A stretch of DNA of 64,000 nt, from positions 62,001 to 126,000 of the forward strand of contig JBEONO010000001.1 in assembly GCA_040544425.1 (NCBI GenBank), given 5' to 3'. Both the position numbers and the translations under genes were made by a program. Of the stretch, positions 49,968-57,876 are shown piece by piece. Within the stretch, counting starts at the first letter, position 1, and every line of letters begins with the position of its first letter. Below the pieces are notes generated by a model. It searched no databases. It was given only the letters and a program-made list of their open reading frames with translations, and was not told the DNA's origin. This DNA comes from Solimicrobium sp040544425. Lineage in GTDB: Bacteria > Pseudomonadota > Gammaproteobacteria > Burkholderiales > Burkholderiaceae_D.

Positions 49968-50774
49968 TCAGGGAGATTTTTTTTCAAAGTAATACGAAAA
50001 GTACAGTGCGCCGATCCCGAACAGAATCATGGGCACAGACAGAATCTGACCGGCTGAAAAGTCAATGCCGCCAATTACCCAGGTCCAGTCGGGCACGCGG
50101 AAATATTCGGTGAAGAAGCGCGCACAGCCATACAGTAAAACATACATCGCTCCGACCGCCAGGCGCGGGCGTGCCTTGCGTGCATAAATCCACAGCAGAA
50201 TGAAGGCCAGCACGCCATCGACCAGGGCCTGATAAATCGGCGACGGGTGGCGCGGTTGCAGGTCGACATTCGGCCAGATCATCGCCCAGGGCAAACTTGG
50301 ATCAGCAACCCGACCCCATAATTCGGCATTGATGAAATTGCCGATCCGTCCGCAGGCATAGCCGAGAGGAACCAGTGGCGCGATCAGATCATAGACGTCC
50401 AGCACATTGCGTTTGTTTTTTGCCGACCAGATGCCCAAAGCAATCAGCACGCCCAAAAAGCCGCCGTGGTACGACATGCCGCCTTTCCAGACCTGGAAAA
50501 TTTCTATCGGATTGTGTGCGTAGTAAGCAGGCTCATAAAACAGGACCTGGCCCAGCCGCCCGCCGAGCACTACACCCAGCACGCCATAAAACAGCATGTC
50601 TTCCAGATGCGCAAACTTCCAACCGGCTGCGGCGATGTGCGGCTGTTTCAGGCGAATCCGACCAACCAGCAAAAACTGAATGAAGGCCAGCATATACATG
50701 ATGCCGTACCAATGGACAGATACCGGTCCAAGGTGAAAAGCGATCGGGTCGGGCATGGGATGGACTAAGGGCAT
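49968..50774 (-). CDS. lgt: Prolipoprotein diacylglyceryl transferase
   Basis: A 268-residue integral membrane enzyme with about seven helices. Signature motifs: SVHWYGIMYMLAF near the N-terminus, GGMSYHGGFLGVLIALGIW, and the Lgt signature GRIGNFINAELWGRVAD. It transfers diacylglycerol from phosphatidylglycerol to the lipobox cysteine of prolipoproteins. The lysR gene upstream ends 3 bp before its start. Confidence 0.96.
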   Translation of the reverse strand: MPLVHPMPDPIAFHLGPVSVHWYGIMYMLAFIQFLLVGRIRLKQPHIAAAGWKFAHLEDMLFYGVLGVVLGGRLGQVLFYEPAYYAHNPIEIFQVWKGGMSYHGGFLGVLIALGIWSAKNKRNVLDVYDLIAPLVPLGYACGRIGNFINAELWGRVADPSLPWAMIWPNVDLQPRHPSPIYQALVDGVLAFILLWIYARKARPRLAVGAMYVLLYGCARFFTEYFRVPDWTWVIGGIDFSAGQILSVPMILFGIGALYFSYYFEKKSP

Positions 50775-50777
50775 GGT

Positions 50778-51671
50778 CTATTCTTTCGTGATCAGCGCGA
50801 TAAACGCCTGCAATACGGGAGAGGGATTGTCTTTGCGCCAGGCGATGCCGGTTTCGATAAGCGGCGTAGTCTGCTCGATGTCGCGATACACCACGCCTGG
50901 CCGTTTTAAGTTTGAAACGGATTGTGGCACAAGTGCGATCCCCATGCCAGCGGAAACCAGTCCGATGATGGTTTGCATCTGGATCGCCTCCTGGCCGATC
51001 TCCGGCGTCATCCCGGCGCTTTGAAAGCAGCCGACGATGGAGTCATACAGGGCAGGCGCATAGCTGCGCGGAAAAATGATCAAGGGCTCACCCTGGCATG
51101 CGTTGAGTGACACGCGCTTTCTGTTGCCCAGCCAGCTTGCGTCGCTCGGCGCCGCGAGGATCAGCGGTTCTGACAGCAGGGACTGATAGTTGAGCAGATC
51201 GGCCAGTTTGTCGGGCACCGGCGGGATGATCAATCCCAGATCGATCTGGCCAAGACGCAAGGCCTCGAATTGCACGTCGCTGGTTGCTTCGCGCAGACTG
51301 AGTTTGACCAGCGGTTTGGTTTTTCTGAATTCGCGCAGCACCGGCGGCAGCAGGCTGTAATCGGCGGTCGAAATGAAGGCGATCGATAATTGGCCGCTTT
51401 CACCCAGGGCCGCACTTTGCACCAGATCCGGCAGGGCCAGACTCTCTTTGATCAGTCGTCGTGCCTCAGGCAATAAAGCGTGTCCGGCCGCGCTTAAAGT
51501 AATTCCGCGTTTTTGCCGGATAAACAGCTGCGCACCCAGCAAGGCTTCAAGGCCCTGGATGGACTGGGACAGTGGCGGCTGGGTCATGTTTAAACGTTGC
51601 GCGGCCCGTCCCACGTGCAATTCCTCGGCGACGGCAATGAAGTAACGTAACTGGCGCAGCTCAAGATTCAT
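50778..51671 (-). CDS. LysR-type transcriptional regulator
   Basis: A 297-residue LysR regulator: N-terminal winged helix (LELRQLRYFIAVAEELHVGR, AAQRLNMTQPPLSQSIQGLE) and a two-lobed effector domain (GQLSIAFISTADYSLLPPVL; GLIIPPVP; GMGIALVPQSV). It is divergent from ilvD with a 106-bp gap that contains a T-N11-A palindrome (51682-51698), so it may control itself and ilvD, or the ilvD link may be incidental. Effector unknown; the style is that of the aromatic/BenM-like branch. Confidence 0.92.
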   Translation of the reverse strand: MNLELRQLRYFIAVAEELHVGRAAQRLNMTQPPLSQSIQGLEALLGAQLFIRQKRGITLSAAGHALLPEARRLIKESLALPDLVQSAALGESGQLSIAFISTADYSLLPPVLREFRKTKPLVKLSLREATSDVQFEALRLGQIDLGLIIPPVPDKLADLLNYQSLLSEPLILAAPSDASWLGNRKRVSLNACQGEPLIIFPRSYAPALYDSIVGCFQSAGMTPEIGQEAIQMQTIIGLVSAGMGIALVPQSVSNLKRPGVVYRDIEQTTPLIETGIAWRKDNPSPVLQAFIALITKE

Positions 51672-51681
51672 GTGCTCGATT

Positions 51682-51698
51682 CATATTTTAAATATATG
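51682..51698. promoter_or_regulatory. Candidate LysR-type operator
   Basis: CATATTTTAAATATATG, an AT-rich imperfect palindrome with outer arms CATAT/ATATG and a T-N11-A frame (T 51684, A 51696), sits 11 bp from the lysR start in the divergent gap with ilvD. Confidence 0.4.
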
Positions 51699-51777
51699 GG
51701 AACTGCGCTAATGATATATTGGACAGATGTTATCTGACAAGGCATGCTGGCATTTTTATATCTTCCCGGGGCAAACC

Positions 51778-53463
51778 ATGAGTACTGATTCCAAATTCAA
51801 CCGTCGATCCAAAAACATTACCCAGGGCGTTTCGCGCAGTCCGAACCGCTCCATGTATTACGCGATGGGCTATGAAAAGGCTGATTTTGACAAGCCGATG
51901 GTGGGCGTGGCGAATGGTCATTCAACCATCACGCCATGCAATTCCGGACTGCAGAAATTGGCCGATATCGCTATCCAGACCCTCAAAGACGTCGGTGCCA
52001 ATCCGCAGGTCTTCGGTACGCCAACCATTTCCGACGGCATGTCGATGGGCACCGAGGGTATGAAGTATTCGCTGATCTCGCGGGAAGTGATTGCAGACTG
52101 TATTGAAACCGCGGTGAACGGGCAATGGATGGACGGTTGTGTGGTGATCGGCGGTTGCGATAAAAACATGCCGGGTGGGATGATCGCCCTGGCACGCACC
52201 AATGTGCCCGGCATCTATGTGTACGGTGGAACGATCAAGCCCGGCAAGTGGAAGGGCAAAGATTTGACGATTGTCTCGGCGTTTGAAGCGGTCGGCGAAT
52301 TTACTGCCGGCCGGATGTCGCAGGAAGATTTTGACGGCATTGAGCGTAACGCCTGCCCGTCGTCCGGTTCTTGCGGTGGCATGTATACCGCCAATACCAT
52401 GTCGTCCTCATTTGAAGCGCTGGGCATGTCCCTGCTGTATTCGTCGACCATGGCCAATCCGGATGATGAAAAAACCGGCTCGGCAGCGCAATCGGCACGC
52501 GTGTTGATGGAGGCGGTAAAGCGTGATTTGAAGCCGCGCGACATCATCACGAAGAAGTCGATTGAAAATGCTGTTGCGGTGATCATGGCAACCGGTGGTT
52601 CGACCAACGCCGTGCTGCATTATCTGGCGATTGCCCATGCCGCAGAAATTGAATGGACGCTGGATGATTTTGAGCGCGTGCGTCTCAACGTACCGGTGAT
52701 CTGTGATTTAAAACCGTCCGGACAGTATGTGGCGACCGACCTGCACAAGGCGGGCGGCATTCCTCAGGTAATGAAGATCCTGCTCAATGCCGGTTTGCTG
52801 CATGGTGACTGCATCACCATTACCGGCCGTACTCTGGCCGAAGAACTGGAACAGGTACCTGATCTGCCCAATGCCGACTTCCCGGTGATCAGAACGATTC
52901 AGGATGCTTTGTATGCGCAAGGACATCTGGCGATCCTGAAAGGAAATTTGTCGCCCGAAGGTTGTGTGGCCAAAATATCCGGGCTGAAAAATCCGGTGAT
53001 TACCGGACCTGCGCGCGTCTTCGAAGATGAGTACAGTGCCATGGATGCGATCCTGGCTGACAAGATCGTGCCGGGCGACGTTTTGGTGCTGCGCTACCTG
53101 GGACCAAAAGGCGGACCGGGCATGCCTGAAATGCTGGCGCCCACCTCGGCGATTATCGGCAAGGGATTGGGCGAGTCGGTCGGATTGATTACCGATGGAC
53201 GATTTTCAGGTGGGACCTGGGGCATGGTAGTTGGACACGTCTCACCGGAAGCGTACGTGGGCGGCACGATTGCTTTGGTCAAAGAAGGCGACTCGATCAC
53301 GATTGACGCCCTGCATCAGCTGATCCAGTTAAATGTGCCGGAAGCAGAAATTGCGCGGCGGCGTGCGGAATGGAAAGCACCCGCGCCGCGTTATACGCGG
53401 GGCGTTTTGTACAAGTTTTCGGTATTGGCAAGCAGTGCCAGCAAGGGCGCGGTGACAGATTAG
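51778..53463 (+). CDS. ilvD: Dihydroxy-acid dehydratase
   Basis: A 561-residue IlvD of branched-chain amino-acid and pantothenate synthesis; it dehydrates 2,3-dihydroxy-isovalerate and -methylvalerate. Iron-sulfur ligands and signatures: GVANGHSTITPCNSGL, GGCDKNMPGGMIAL and ACPSSGSCGGMYTANTM; the C-terminal domain has TDGRFSGGTWGMVVGH. The start ATG 51778 gives the standard STDSKFNRRSKNITQG N-terminus; the frame is open 17 codons upstream but that part is unrelated. Divergent from the LysR gene. Confidence 0.97.
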   Translation: MSTDSKFNRRSKNITQGVSRSPNRSMYYAMGYEKADFDKPMVGVANGHSTITPCNSGLQKLADIAIQTLKDVGANPQVFGTPTISDGMSMGTEGMKYSLISREVIADCIETAVNGQWMDGCVVIGGCDKNMPGGMIALARTNVPGIYVYGGTIKPGKWKGKDLTIVSAFEAVGEFTAGRMSQEDFDGIERNACPSSGSCGGMYTANTMSSSFEALGMSLLYSSTMANPDDEKTGSAAQSARVLMEAVKRDLKPRDIITKKSIENAVAVIMATGGSTNAVLHYLAIAHAAEIEWTLDDFERVRLNVPVICDLKPSGQYVATDLHKAGGIPQVMKILLNAGLLHGDCITITGRTLAEELEQVPDLPNADFPVIRTIQDALYAQGHLAILKGNLSPEGCVAKISGLKNPVITGPARVFEDEYSAMDAILADKIVPGDVLVLRYLGPKGGPGMPEMLAPTSAIIGKGLGESVGLITDGRFSGGTWGMVVGHVSPEAYVGGTIALVKEGDSITIDALHQLIQLNVPEAEIARRRAEWKAPAPRYTRGVLYKFSVLASSASKGAVTD

Positions 53464-53499
53464 TGCAGGGATGATACGTAAATAATTAACTCTCGTGCT

Positions 53500-53721
53500 T
53501 TACTTTTTATCAAAAGAACGTTTGGCACGAATTTTTTGAGCCTGGTCGTGTTTGGCATGGGCTTTTTTCTTGTCCAGACCGAGCACGCGTTCAAAGAATT
53601 CAAACCAGATGAAGGTGAAGAAAAATAAACCGATCACCCACCACCAGGACACGTTCGCCATGAAACTCATGTCGAAGTATTTTAGTGCGGCCAGCGTGAT
53701 GGTTAATAGAATCAAAATCAT
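53500..53721 (-). CDS. Small Trp-rich membrane protein (TIGR04438 type)
   Basis: A 73-residue protein with two hydrophobic segments (ILILLTITLAALKYF and VSWWWVIGLFFFTFIWFEFF) joined by a short aspartate/methionine turn, then a lysine-rich cytoplasmic tail (DKKKAHAKHDQAQKIRAKRS). It matches the small Trp-rich family known only from Burkholderiales genomes. It has no described function. Convergent with ilvD, 36 bp apart. Confidence 0.8.
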   Translation of the reverse strand: MILILLTITLAALKYFDMSFMANVSWWWVIGLFFFTFIWFEFFERVLGLDKKKAHAKHDQAQKIRAKRSFDKK

Positions 53722-53817
53722 AAAGTTATTCCTTGTTACTGCACAATGCGCAATAATTGCATGAATTGATTTGGGCGTGTTTGTAATTTTGCGTCGGTGA
53801 GGCTGAGTTTAGTTCAA

Positions 53818-53833
53818 ATCAAACAGTTTTGAT
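53818..53833. promoter_or_regulatory. Small palindrome upstream of the cytochrome c gene
   Basis: ATCAAA-CAGT-TTTGAT, six-base arms, lies 23 bp before the cytochrome ATG. It is not an FNR box in orientation. Possible operator; no regulator can be named. Confidence 0.3.
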
Positions 53834-53855
53834 TATTTATTTAGCGGAGAAATGA

Positions 53856-54158
53856 ATGAAACGTATCATATTTGTAATGCTGTCTCTGACCATTTCCAGC
53901 GCAGCCCTCGCTGATCTGGATCTGGCGAAAAAGAAGAATTGCATGTCCTGTCATGCGGTCGATGCCAAACTGGTTGGACCAGCGTACAAAGACGTCGCGA
54001 AAAAATATGCCGGGCAAAAGGACGCCGAAGACAAATTGGTACAGAAAGTTTTAAAAGGTGGCAGCGGAACCTGGGGTGTGGTCGCCATGCCGCCGAATGC
54101 CCAGCTTTCTGAAGCTGAAGCGCATACTCTGGTGAAATGGGTGTTGAGCCTGAAATAA
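53856..54158 (+). CDS. Periplasmic class I cytochrome c
   Basis: A 100-residue cytochrome c551/c552-like electron carrier with signal peptide (residues 1-19, ending SSAALADLD), haem attachment CMSCH at about residues 30-34, and the distal methionine ligand in VVAMPPN. The GPAYKDVAKKYAGQ segment is typical of small cytochromes in betaproteobacteria. AGCGGAG 10 bases upstream serves as the ribosome site. Electron partners cannot be read. Confidence 0.93.
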   Translation: MKRIIFVMLSLTISSAALADLDLAKKKNCMSCHAVDAKLVGPAYKDVAKKYAGQKDAEDKLVQKVLKGGSGTWGVVAMPPNAQLSEAEAHTLVKWVLSLK

Positions 54159-54235
54159 AACCAGGCTCGAGTTTTGCGCAGCATCAGAAAAAATAAATCC
54201 CGGCGTGGAAACCTTGAAAAGTAGTCGAGCACATT

Positions 54236-54541
54236 ATGTTCAAAAACGGTATGCGTCCAGTCCACCCTGGCGAAATTCTGGTGGAGGACTACATTAAGCC
54301 CATGGGCGTGAGCGTTCGCGCTGTCGCTTTGGCATTGAATGTGCCCTATTCGCGTCTGAGCGAGATCACCAAAGGGACGCGCGGTGTGAGTGCCGATACA
54401 GCCCTTCGATTGGAGCGCTATTTTGGCAGCGAGGCCCAAGGCTGGCTTAATCTGCAAAGCGCGTATGATCTTCGGGTCGCGGAGATTTCCGCCGGAAAGG
54501 CGATCAACAAAGCGATTACACCTCTGGCGTTGGCTGTCTAA
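54236..54541 (+). CDS. HigA/VapI-type antitoxin-like regulator without a partner toxin
   Basis: A 101-residue XRE-type helix-turn-helix protein of the HigA family: MRPVHPGEILVEDYIKPMGV at the start, then VPYSRLSEITKGTRGVSADT and ALRLERYFGSEAQGWLNLQ. In the usual locus a HigB/RelE toxin of about 92 residues lies just upstream, but only 77 bp separate this gene from the cytochrome and nothing toxin-like follows before livK. It may be a remnant antitoxin, an anti-addiction module or a stand-alone regulator. Confidence 0.88.
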   Translation: MFKNGMRPVHPGEILVEDYIKPMGVSVRAVALALNVPYSRLSEITKGTRGVSADTALRLERYFGSEAQGWLNLQSAYDLRVAEISAGKAINKAITPLALAV

Positions 54542-54552
54542 AATATGTTTAA

Positions 54553-54580
54553 AAAAAGCACTTCATATGAAGTGCTTTTT
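54553..54580. terminator. Bidirectional terminator between the antitoxin-like gene and livK
   Basis: A perfect 28-bp palindrome with 14-base arms around AGCACTTCAT/ATGAAGTGCT, flanked by A and T runs, so it can end transcripts from both strands. It lies 11 bp after the antitoxin-like stop and 24 bp before the livK stop. Confidence 0.85.
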
Positions 54581-54603
54581 ATCGTGCGTTAGACAGTCTC
54601 AGT

Positions 54604-55752
54604 TTATCTGAGCACTTCCAGCTCTTCACGCTTGCCGGATTTGAATGTGAACAGCGTCAACGTACCATCCTGAATATCGCCCTTCTTGTCAAACACGATA
54701 TCGCCAGTCACACCTTTGTGGTGGATTTTTTGCAGGAACGGCAGATAGACCGCAGGGTCAGCCGACTTGGCCTGTTGCATCGCATCGACCATGGTCATGA
54801 CGGCATCGTAGACATACGGCGCATAGATAATCACTTCAACGCCAAATTTCTTTTTGTACGCAGCACGGAAATCATCGGACGCTTTTTTCTGCGCGTCGAC
54901 TACACCGCCAGCTTCAGCACAATAAACCTGGTTGTCACCGATTCCGTCACCGGCCAGGTCAGGTAATTTGTTGGTGCAGATACCGTCGCCGCCGATAAAT
55001 TTGGCAGTGATGCCAAGTGCTTTCATCTGACGCAGCATTGGACCACCAACCGAATCCATCCCGCCAAAAAATACCACATCGGGTTTGGCTGCTTTGATCG
55101 CTGTCAAGATCGCATTGAAGTCGGTTGCCTTGTCGTTGGTGAACTGACGCTGCGCGAATTTGACTGCAGGATTTTTGCCTTTCACGCCTTTGATGAATTC
55201 ATCTGCCACGCCCTGACCATATGCGGTACGGTCATCAATCACGGCGATGGTTTTGGCATTCAGATTTTGTACCGCATAGCGACCCAACGTTCCACCCAAC
55301 TGACCGTCATTGGCAACGACACGGAACGTGGTTTTGAATCCCATTTTTGTGAAAGCCGGAGCAGTAGTGGACGGCGAGATTTGCGGAATGCCGGCATCGC
55401 TGTAAATTTTTGCCGCGGCAATCGAGGTGCTTGAATTCAGATGACCGACTACGCCATTTACTTTGGCATCGACCAGTTTCTGCGCTGCGGAAGTTCCCTG
55501 TTTCGGATCGCCGCCATCATCTTCTGCCAGCAGTACAAATTTTACTTTTTTGCCGCCTATCATGGTACCTTTGGCGTTCAATTCTTCGATCGCCATTTTT
55601 GCGCCGTTTTCATTATCTTTGCCTAAATGCGCGCTGGGTCCGGAGATCGGGGCCACATGGCCAATTTTGACGATCATGTCGTCGGCTGCGTGAATGGGAC
55701 CAGCCAATGCAAGTGCGGCTAAGATTGGAACAATGGTCGATTTAATTTGCAT
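54604..55752 (-). CDS. livK: Branched-chain amino-acid ABC transporter substrate-binding protein
   Basis: A 382-residue periplasmic binding protein: signal peptide (IVPILAALALAGPIHAADD), KIGHVAPISGPSAHLGKDNENGA at the start of the mature chain divided as ligand loop GPSAHLGKDNENG, and type 1 periplasmic fold motifs VNGVVGHLNSSTSIAA, GIPQISPSTTAPAF, TIAVIDDRTAYGQGVADEF and VVFFGGMDSVGG. No permease or ATPase gene lies beside it, so those components are elsewhere. It is divergent from an Lrp-family gene whose 132-bp gap holds a palindrome at 55794-55807, suggesting leucine/Lrp-type control. Confidence 0.9.
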   Translation of the reverse strand: MQIKSTIVPILAALALAGPIHAADDMIVKIGHVAPISGPSAHLGKDNENGAKMAIEELNAKGTMIGGKKVKFVLLAEDDGGDPKQGTSAAQKLVDAKVNGVVGHLNSSTSIAAAKIYSDAGIPQISPSTTAPAFTKMGFKTTFRVVANDGQLGGTLGRYAVQNLNAKTIAVIDDRTAYGQGVADEFIKGVKGKNPAVKFAQRQFTNDKATDFNAILTAIKAAKPDVVFFGGMDSVGGPMLRQMKALGITAKFIGGDGICTNKLPDLAGDGIGDNQVYCAEAGGVVDAQKKASDDFRAAYKKKFGVEVIIYAPYVYDAVMTMVDAMQQAKSADPAVYLPFLQKIHHKGVTGDIVFDKKGDIQDGTLTLFTFKSGKREELEVLR

Positions 55753-55793
55753 ATATATCTCCGAAGATTAAAACTAACTTTTTAACGTGGTGG

Positions 55794-55807
55794 TTCAGAA
55801 ATCTGAA
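55794..55807. promoter_or_regulatory. Palindrome in the livK/Lrp divergent region
   Basis: TTCAGA-AA-TCTGAA is a perfect 6+6 inverted repeat about 40 bp upstream of the livK start and 80 bp upstream of the Lrp start. The size and AT-rich surroundings fit an Lrp-family site; binding is an inference. Confidence 0.4.
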
Positions 55808-55884
55808 TTGGTAGAATGTATATCAAGGTGCCAGCATTGAAAAGAACTTTAGATTTTTTTGTACGAGAAAATTAATAATTTACC

Positions 55885-56394
55885 ATGTCAAAACAATACC
55901 TGCTTGATAAAGTCGATCGAAAAATTCTCAACCTGCTGCAAAAAGACAATCAGATCCCTACCAGAGTCCTTGCGGAACGGGTTCATATCTCGCAGCCAAC
56001 CTGTTTGCGCCGGATCCGCGAGATGCGCCAGGCGGGCGTAATCAGTGCCGACGTTTCGATGGTTGATCCGTTTTCTCTGGGCTATGGGATGTTGGCGTTT
56101 TTGGAAGTGTCGCTGTCCAACCAGAGTGAAGAATCGATGCTGGCCTTCGAGCAGCGCATGGCCAAAGAAGTCCAGGTCATGCAATGTTATTTTGTGTCGG
56201 GTGAATACGATTATTTTGTTGTGGTGCACGTGATCGACATGGACGCCTATTATCAGTTCGTGCGCAAGGTCATTTCGGGCTCGGGGAATGTCAAGCATTT
56301 CCATTCGCGCTTTCCGATGAAGTGCGCCAAATTTTCAGCGCGCATCGGTTTCGATGAAAAAGCTGCCGAGGTGATGGTCCGCAAAGCACCTTAA
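55885..56394 (+). CDS. Lrp/AsnC-family transcriptional regulator
   Basis: 169 residues. N-terminal helix-turn-helix (LDKVDRKILNLLQKDNQIPT; LAERVHISQPTCLRRIREMR) and a C-terminal AsnC/RAM ligand domain (GYGMLAFLEVSLSNQSEESM; VMQCYFVSGEYDYFVVVHVI; VKHFHSRFPMKCAKF). The effector is likely an amino acid. Divergent orientation from livK suggests that it regulates branched-chain amino-acid uptake (inference). It converges on the small gene at 56400 with a 5-bp gap. Confidence 0.93.
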   Translation: MSKQYLLDKVDRKILNLLQKDNQIPTRVLAERVHISQPTCLRRIREMRQAGVISADVSMVDPFSLGYGMLAFLEVSLSNQSEESMLAFEQRMAKEVQVMQCYFVSGEYDYFVVVHVIDMDAYYQFVRKVISGSGNVKHFHSRFPMKCAKFSARIGFDEKAAEVMVRKAP

Positions 56395-56399
56395 TCGTT

Positions 56400-56780
56400 T
56401 TAAGGTTTTGAATTGAGCGATTGAATTTTTGAAATTTCCTGGCTGACGGTGCGCTGGATAACTTCTTCCAGTGACTTGGCCAATCCCGTGCGAATCTCCT
56501 TTGCCAGGCCGTCCACTGCAGTTTGCAGTACGTCAGCCAGGCCATCCCGAACCCGATGCTCCAGAACGAAATCGACTCTGGTCAAAAGTTGACGCAAGAC
56601 GTTTTCGCGCAAGGTTTTTTCCAGTTGTTCCAGAGTCTGTTCTGACAAGGGCGCCTCGACCACCGGTTCAGGGTGTTGGACGGCAATCGGCGCTTCTGCA
56701 GCGACCAGAGATTCGTCTTCCACCGAAATGACTTCAGTCAGTACCGGGATGTTAGCGTCTAAGTGCGTGGCTGCATTCAT
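56400..56780 (-). CDS. Hypothetical acidic helical protein downstream of holC
   Basis: 126 residues, start ATG 56780 overlapping the holC stop by 4 bp. The first 50 residues are acidic and Pro/Val-rich; the rest is a long amphipathic helix (LEQLEKTLRENVLRQLLTRV, FVLEHRVRDGLADVLQTAVD). No recognised domain or membrane segment. Proteins of this kind follow holC in other Burkholderiales genomes; a DNA polymerase III accessory link is only positional. Confidence 0.75.
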   Translation of the reverse strand: MNAATHLDANIPVLTEVISVEDESLVAAEAPIAVQHPEPVVEAPLSEQTLEQLEKTLRENVLRQLLTRVDFVLEHRVRDGLADVLQTAVDGLAKEIRTGLAKSLEEVIQRTVSQEISKIQSLNSKP

Positions 56781-57202
56781 TTGGCGAGGATATGGTTAAG
56801 TGGTAAGCCTTGTTGCTGATAGTAGCGATAGCGTGTGCGTCCAGCCTCGGTTGCCTCGGTTTCTTTGGGAACGATTTCAATCAAACGTTCAAATCGGGCA
56901 AAATCAGCGGGAACCTGATCGCTTAAATTCAACAGAATTTCATTGTGTGGATAAACCGGTTGGTCCGCCGTTTCCAGACTGAGTACGATAGCTGTTTGTG
57001 CTGCAAGTGGATGGGTCGACGCAACATGCGGTAAAAAATCAGTTTCAGAAAAAGCCCAGAGCAGGCGATCAAATTCAGCCAGCTGTTCCTGATTTTGGTG
57101 ACGTACCACCAGCCTGCAACCAGCACCGTACGCCTTGCGCGCTAAGCGGCACGCATATTCAAGCTGGTTGCTGACGTTGCTGTGAAAATCGATTCGCGAC
57201 AT
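56777..57202 (-). CDS. holC: DNA polymerase III chi subunit
   Basis: A 141-residue HolC: RIDFHSNVSNQLEYACRLAR, LVVRHQNQEQLAEFDRLLW, DFLPHVASTHPLAAQTAIVL and ILLNLSDQVPADFARFERLI correspond to the chi fold that links the clamp loader (psi) with SSB. The neighbouring leucyl-aminopeptidase or valS gene often seen beside holC is not adjacent here. Confidence 0.92.
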   Translation of the reverse strand: MSRIDFHSNVSNQLEYACRLARKAYGAGCRLVVRHQNQEQLAEFDRLLWAFSETDFLPHVASTHPLAAQTAIVLSLETADQPVYPHNEILLNLSDQVPADFARFERLIEIVPKETEATEAGRTRYRYYQQQGLPLNHILAK

Positions 57203-57220
57203 GGTTTCCTGACGGGCAGT

Positions 57221-57817
57221 TTAAAATTGAAAACCATTTGGATCGCGTGCCGGCTGCTCGTCCTGCCCCGGTGTCTGACCAGGATTGTTATTTTTCGGCG
57301 CGGTCACAACGGGCGCAGCTGGCTGCGGTGCCGGATATTGGTAATCGGATGGCAGGATATTTGAGTCAGGATAGCCGGCCAGACTCAAGCTGCTGCGCCA
57401 TGTCGGAAAGTTGTAGCCAATCAGTTTGATTTTCCCAATGAGTAAAAACGGTAACTGGTTACCGCCACTGAGCTTGTTTAATTTTTCAATGTCGGCATTG
57501 GTTGTCACCGTTTTTTCTGAATAAGGTATCCCGTTCTGCTTCAAGAAATTTCTGGCTTCATCACAGATAGGACATGGTGTCGAGATATACATCGTGACCG
57601 GCGCACTTTTGACTGCTTTGGCCAGTTCAAAAGGCAAGGCGACACCCGACTCCTCCGAGGAAGAAAATGACCGGGTCTCGACATTCGTGACGTTCTTTGG
57701 CGGCGGCGTATCGCTGTAAGTCACCTTGCCATTTGCATCCACCCATTTATATACCTGGGCCTGAACCGAGAGGCCCACCATTAATAACACGAGACCGAGA
57801 AATATTCTGGAGGCCAT
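57221..57817 (-). CDS. Exported DUF4124-glutaredoxin protein
   Basis: 198 residues. Signal peptide (MASRIFLGLVLLMVGLSVQA), then a DUF4124 motif (QVYKWVDANGKVTYSDTPPP, residues 21-40), then a glutaredoxin fold at about 70-150 with active site CPIC in YISTPCPICDEARNFLKQNG and GNQLPFLLIG. The tail is Pro/Ala/Asn-rich. DUF4124 plus glutaredoxin fusions occur in many betaproteobacteria; the DUF is a short beta motif of unknown ligand. A periplasmic thiol-disulfide role is plausible. Confidence 0.9.
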   Translation of the reverse strand: MASRIFLGLVLLMVGLSVQAQVYKWVDANGKVTYSDTPPPKNVTNVETRSFSSSEESGVALPFELAKAVKSAPVTMYISTPCPICDEARNFLKQNGIPYSEKTVTTNADIEKLNKLSGGNQLPFLLIGKIKLIGYNFPTWRSSLSLAGYPDSNILPSDYQYPAPQPAAPVVTAPKNNNPGQTPGQDEQPARDPNGFQF

Positions 57818-57876
57818 GTTTTCACTTTCACCAAGATTAGTAATTAAATAAAAATATCGCGCGACACGGACTCTTG

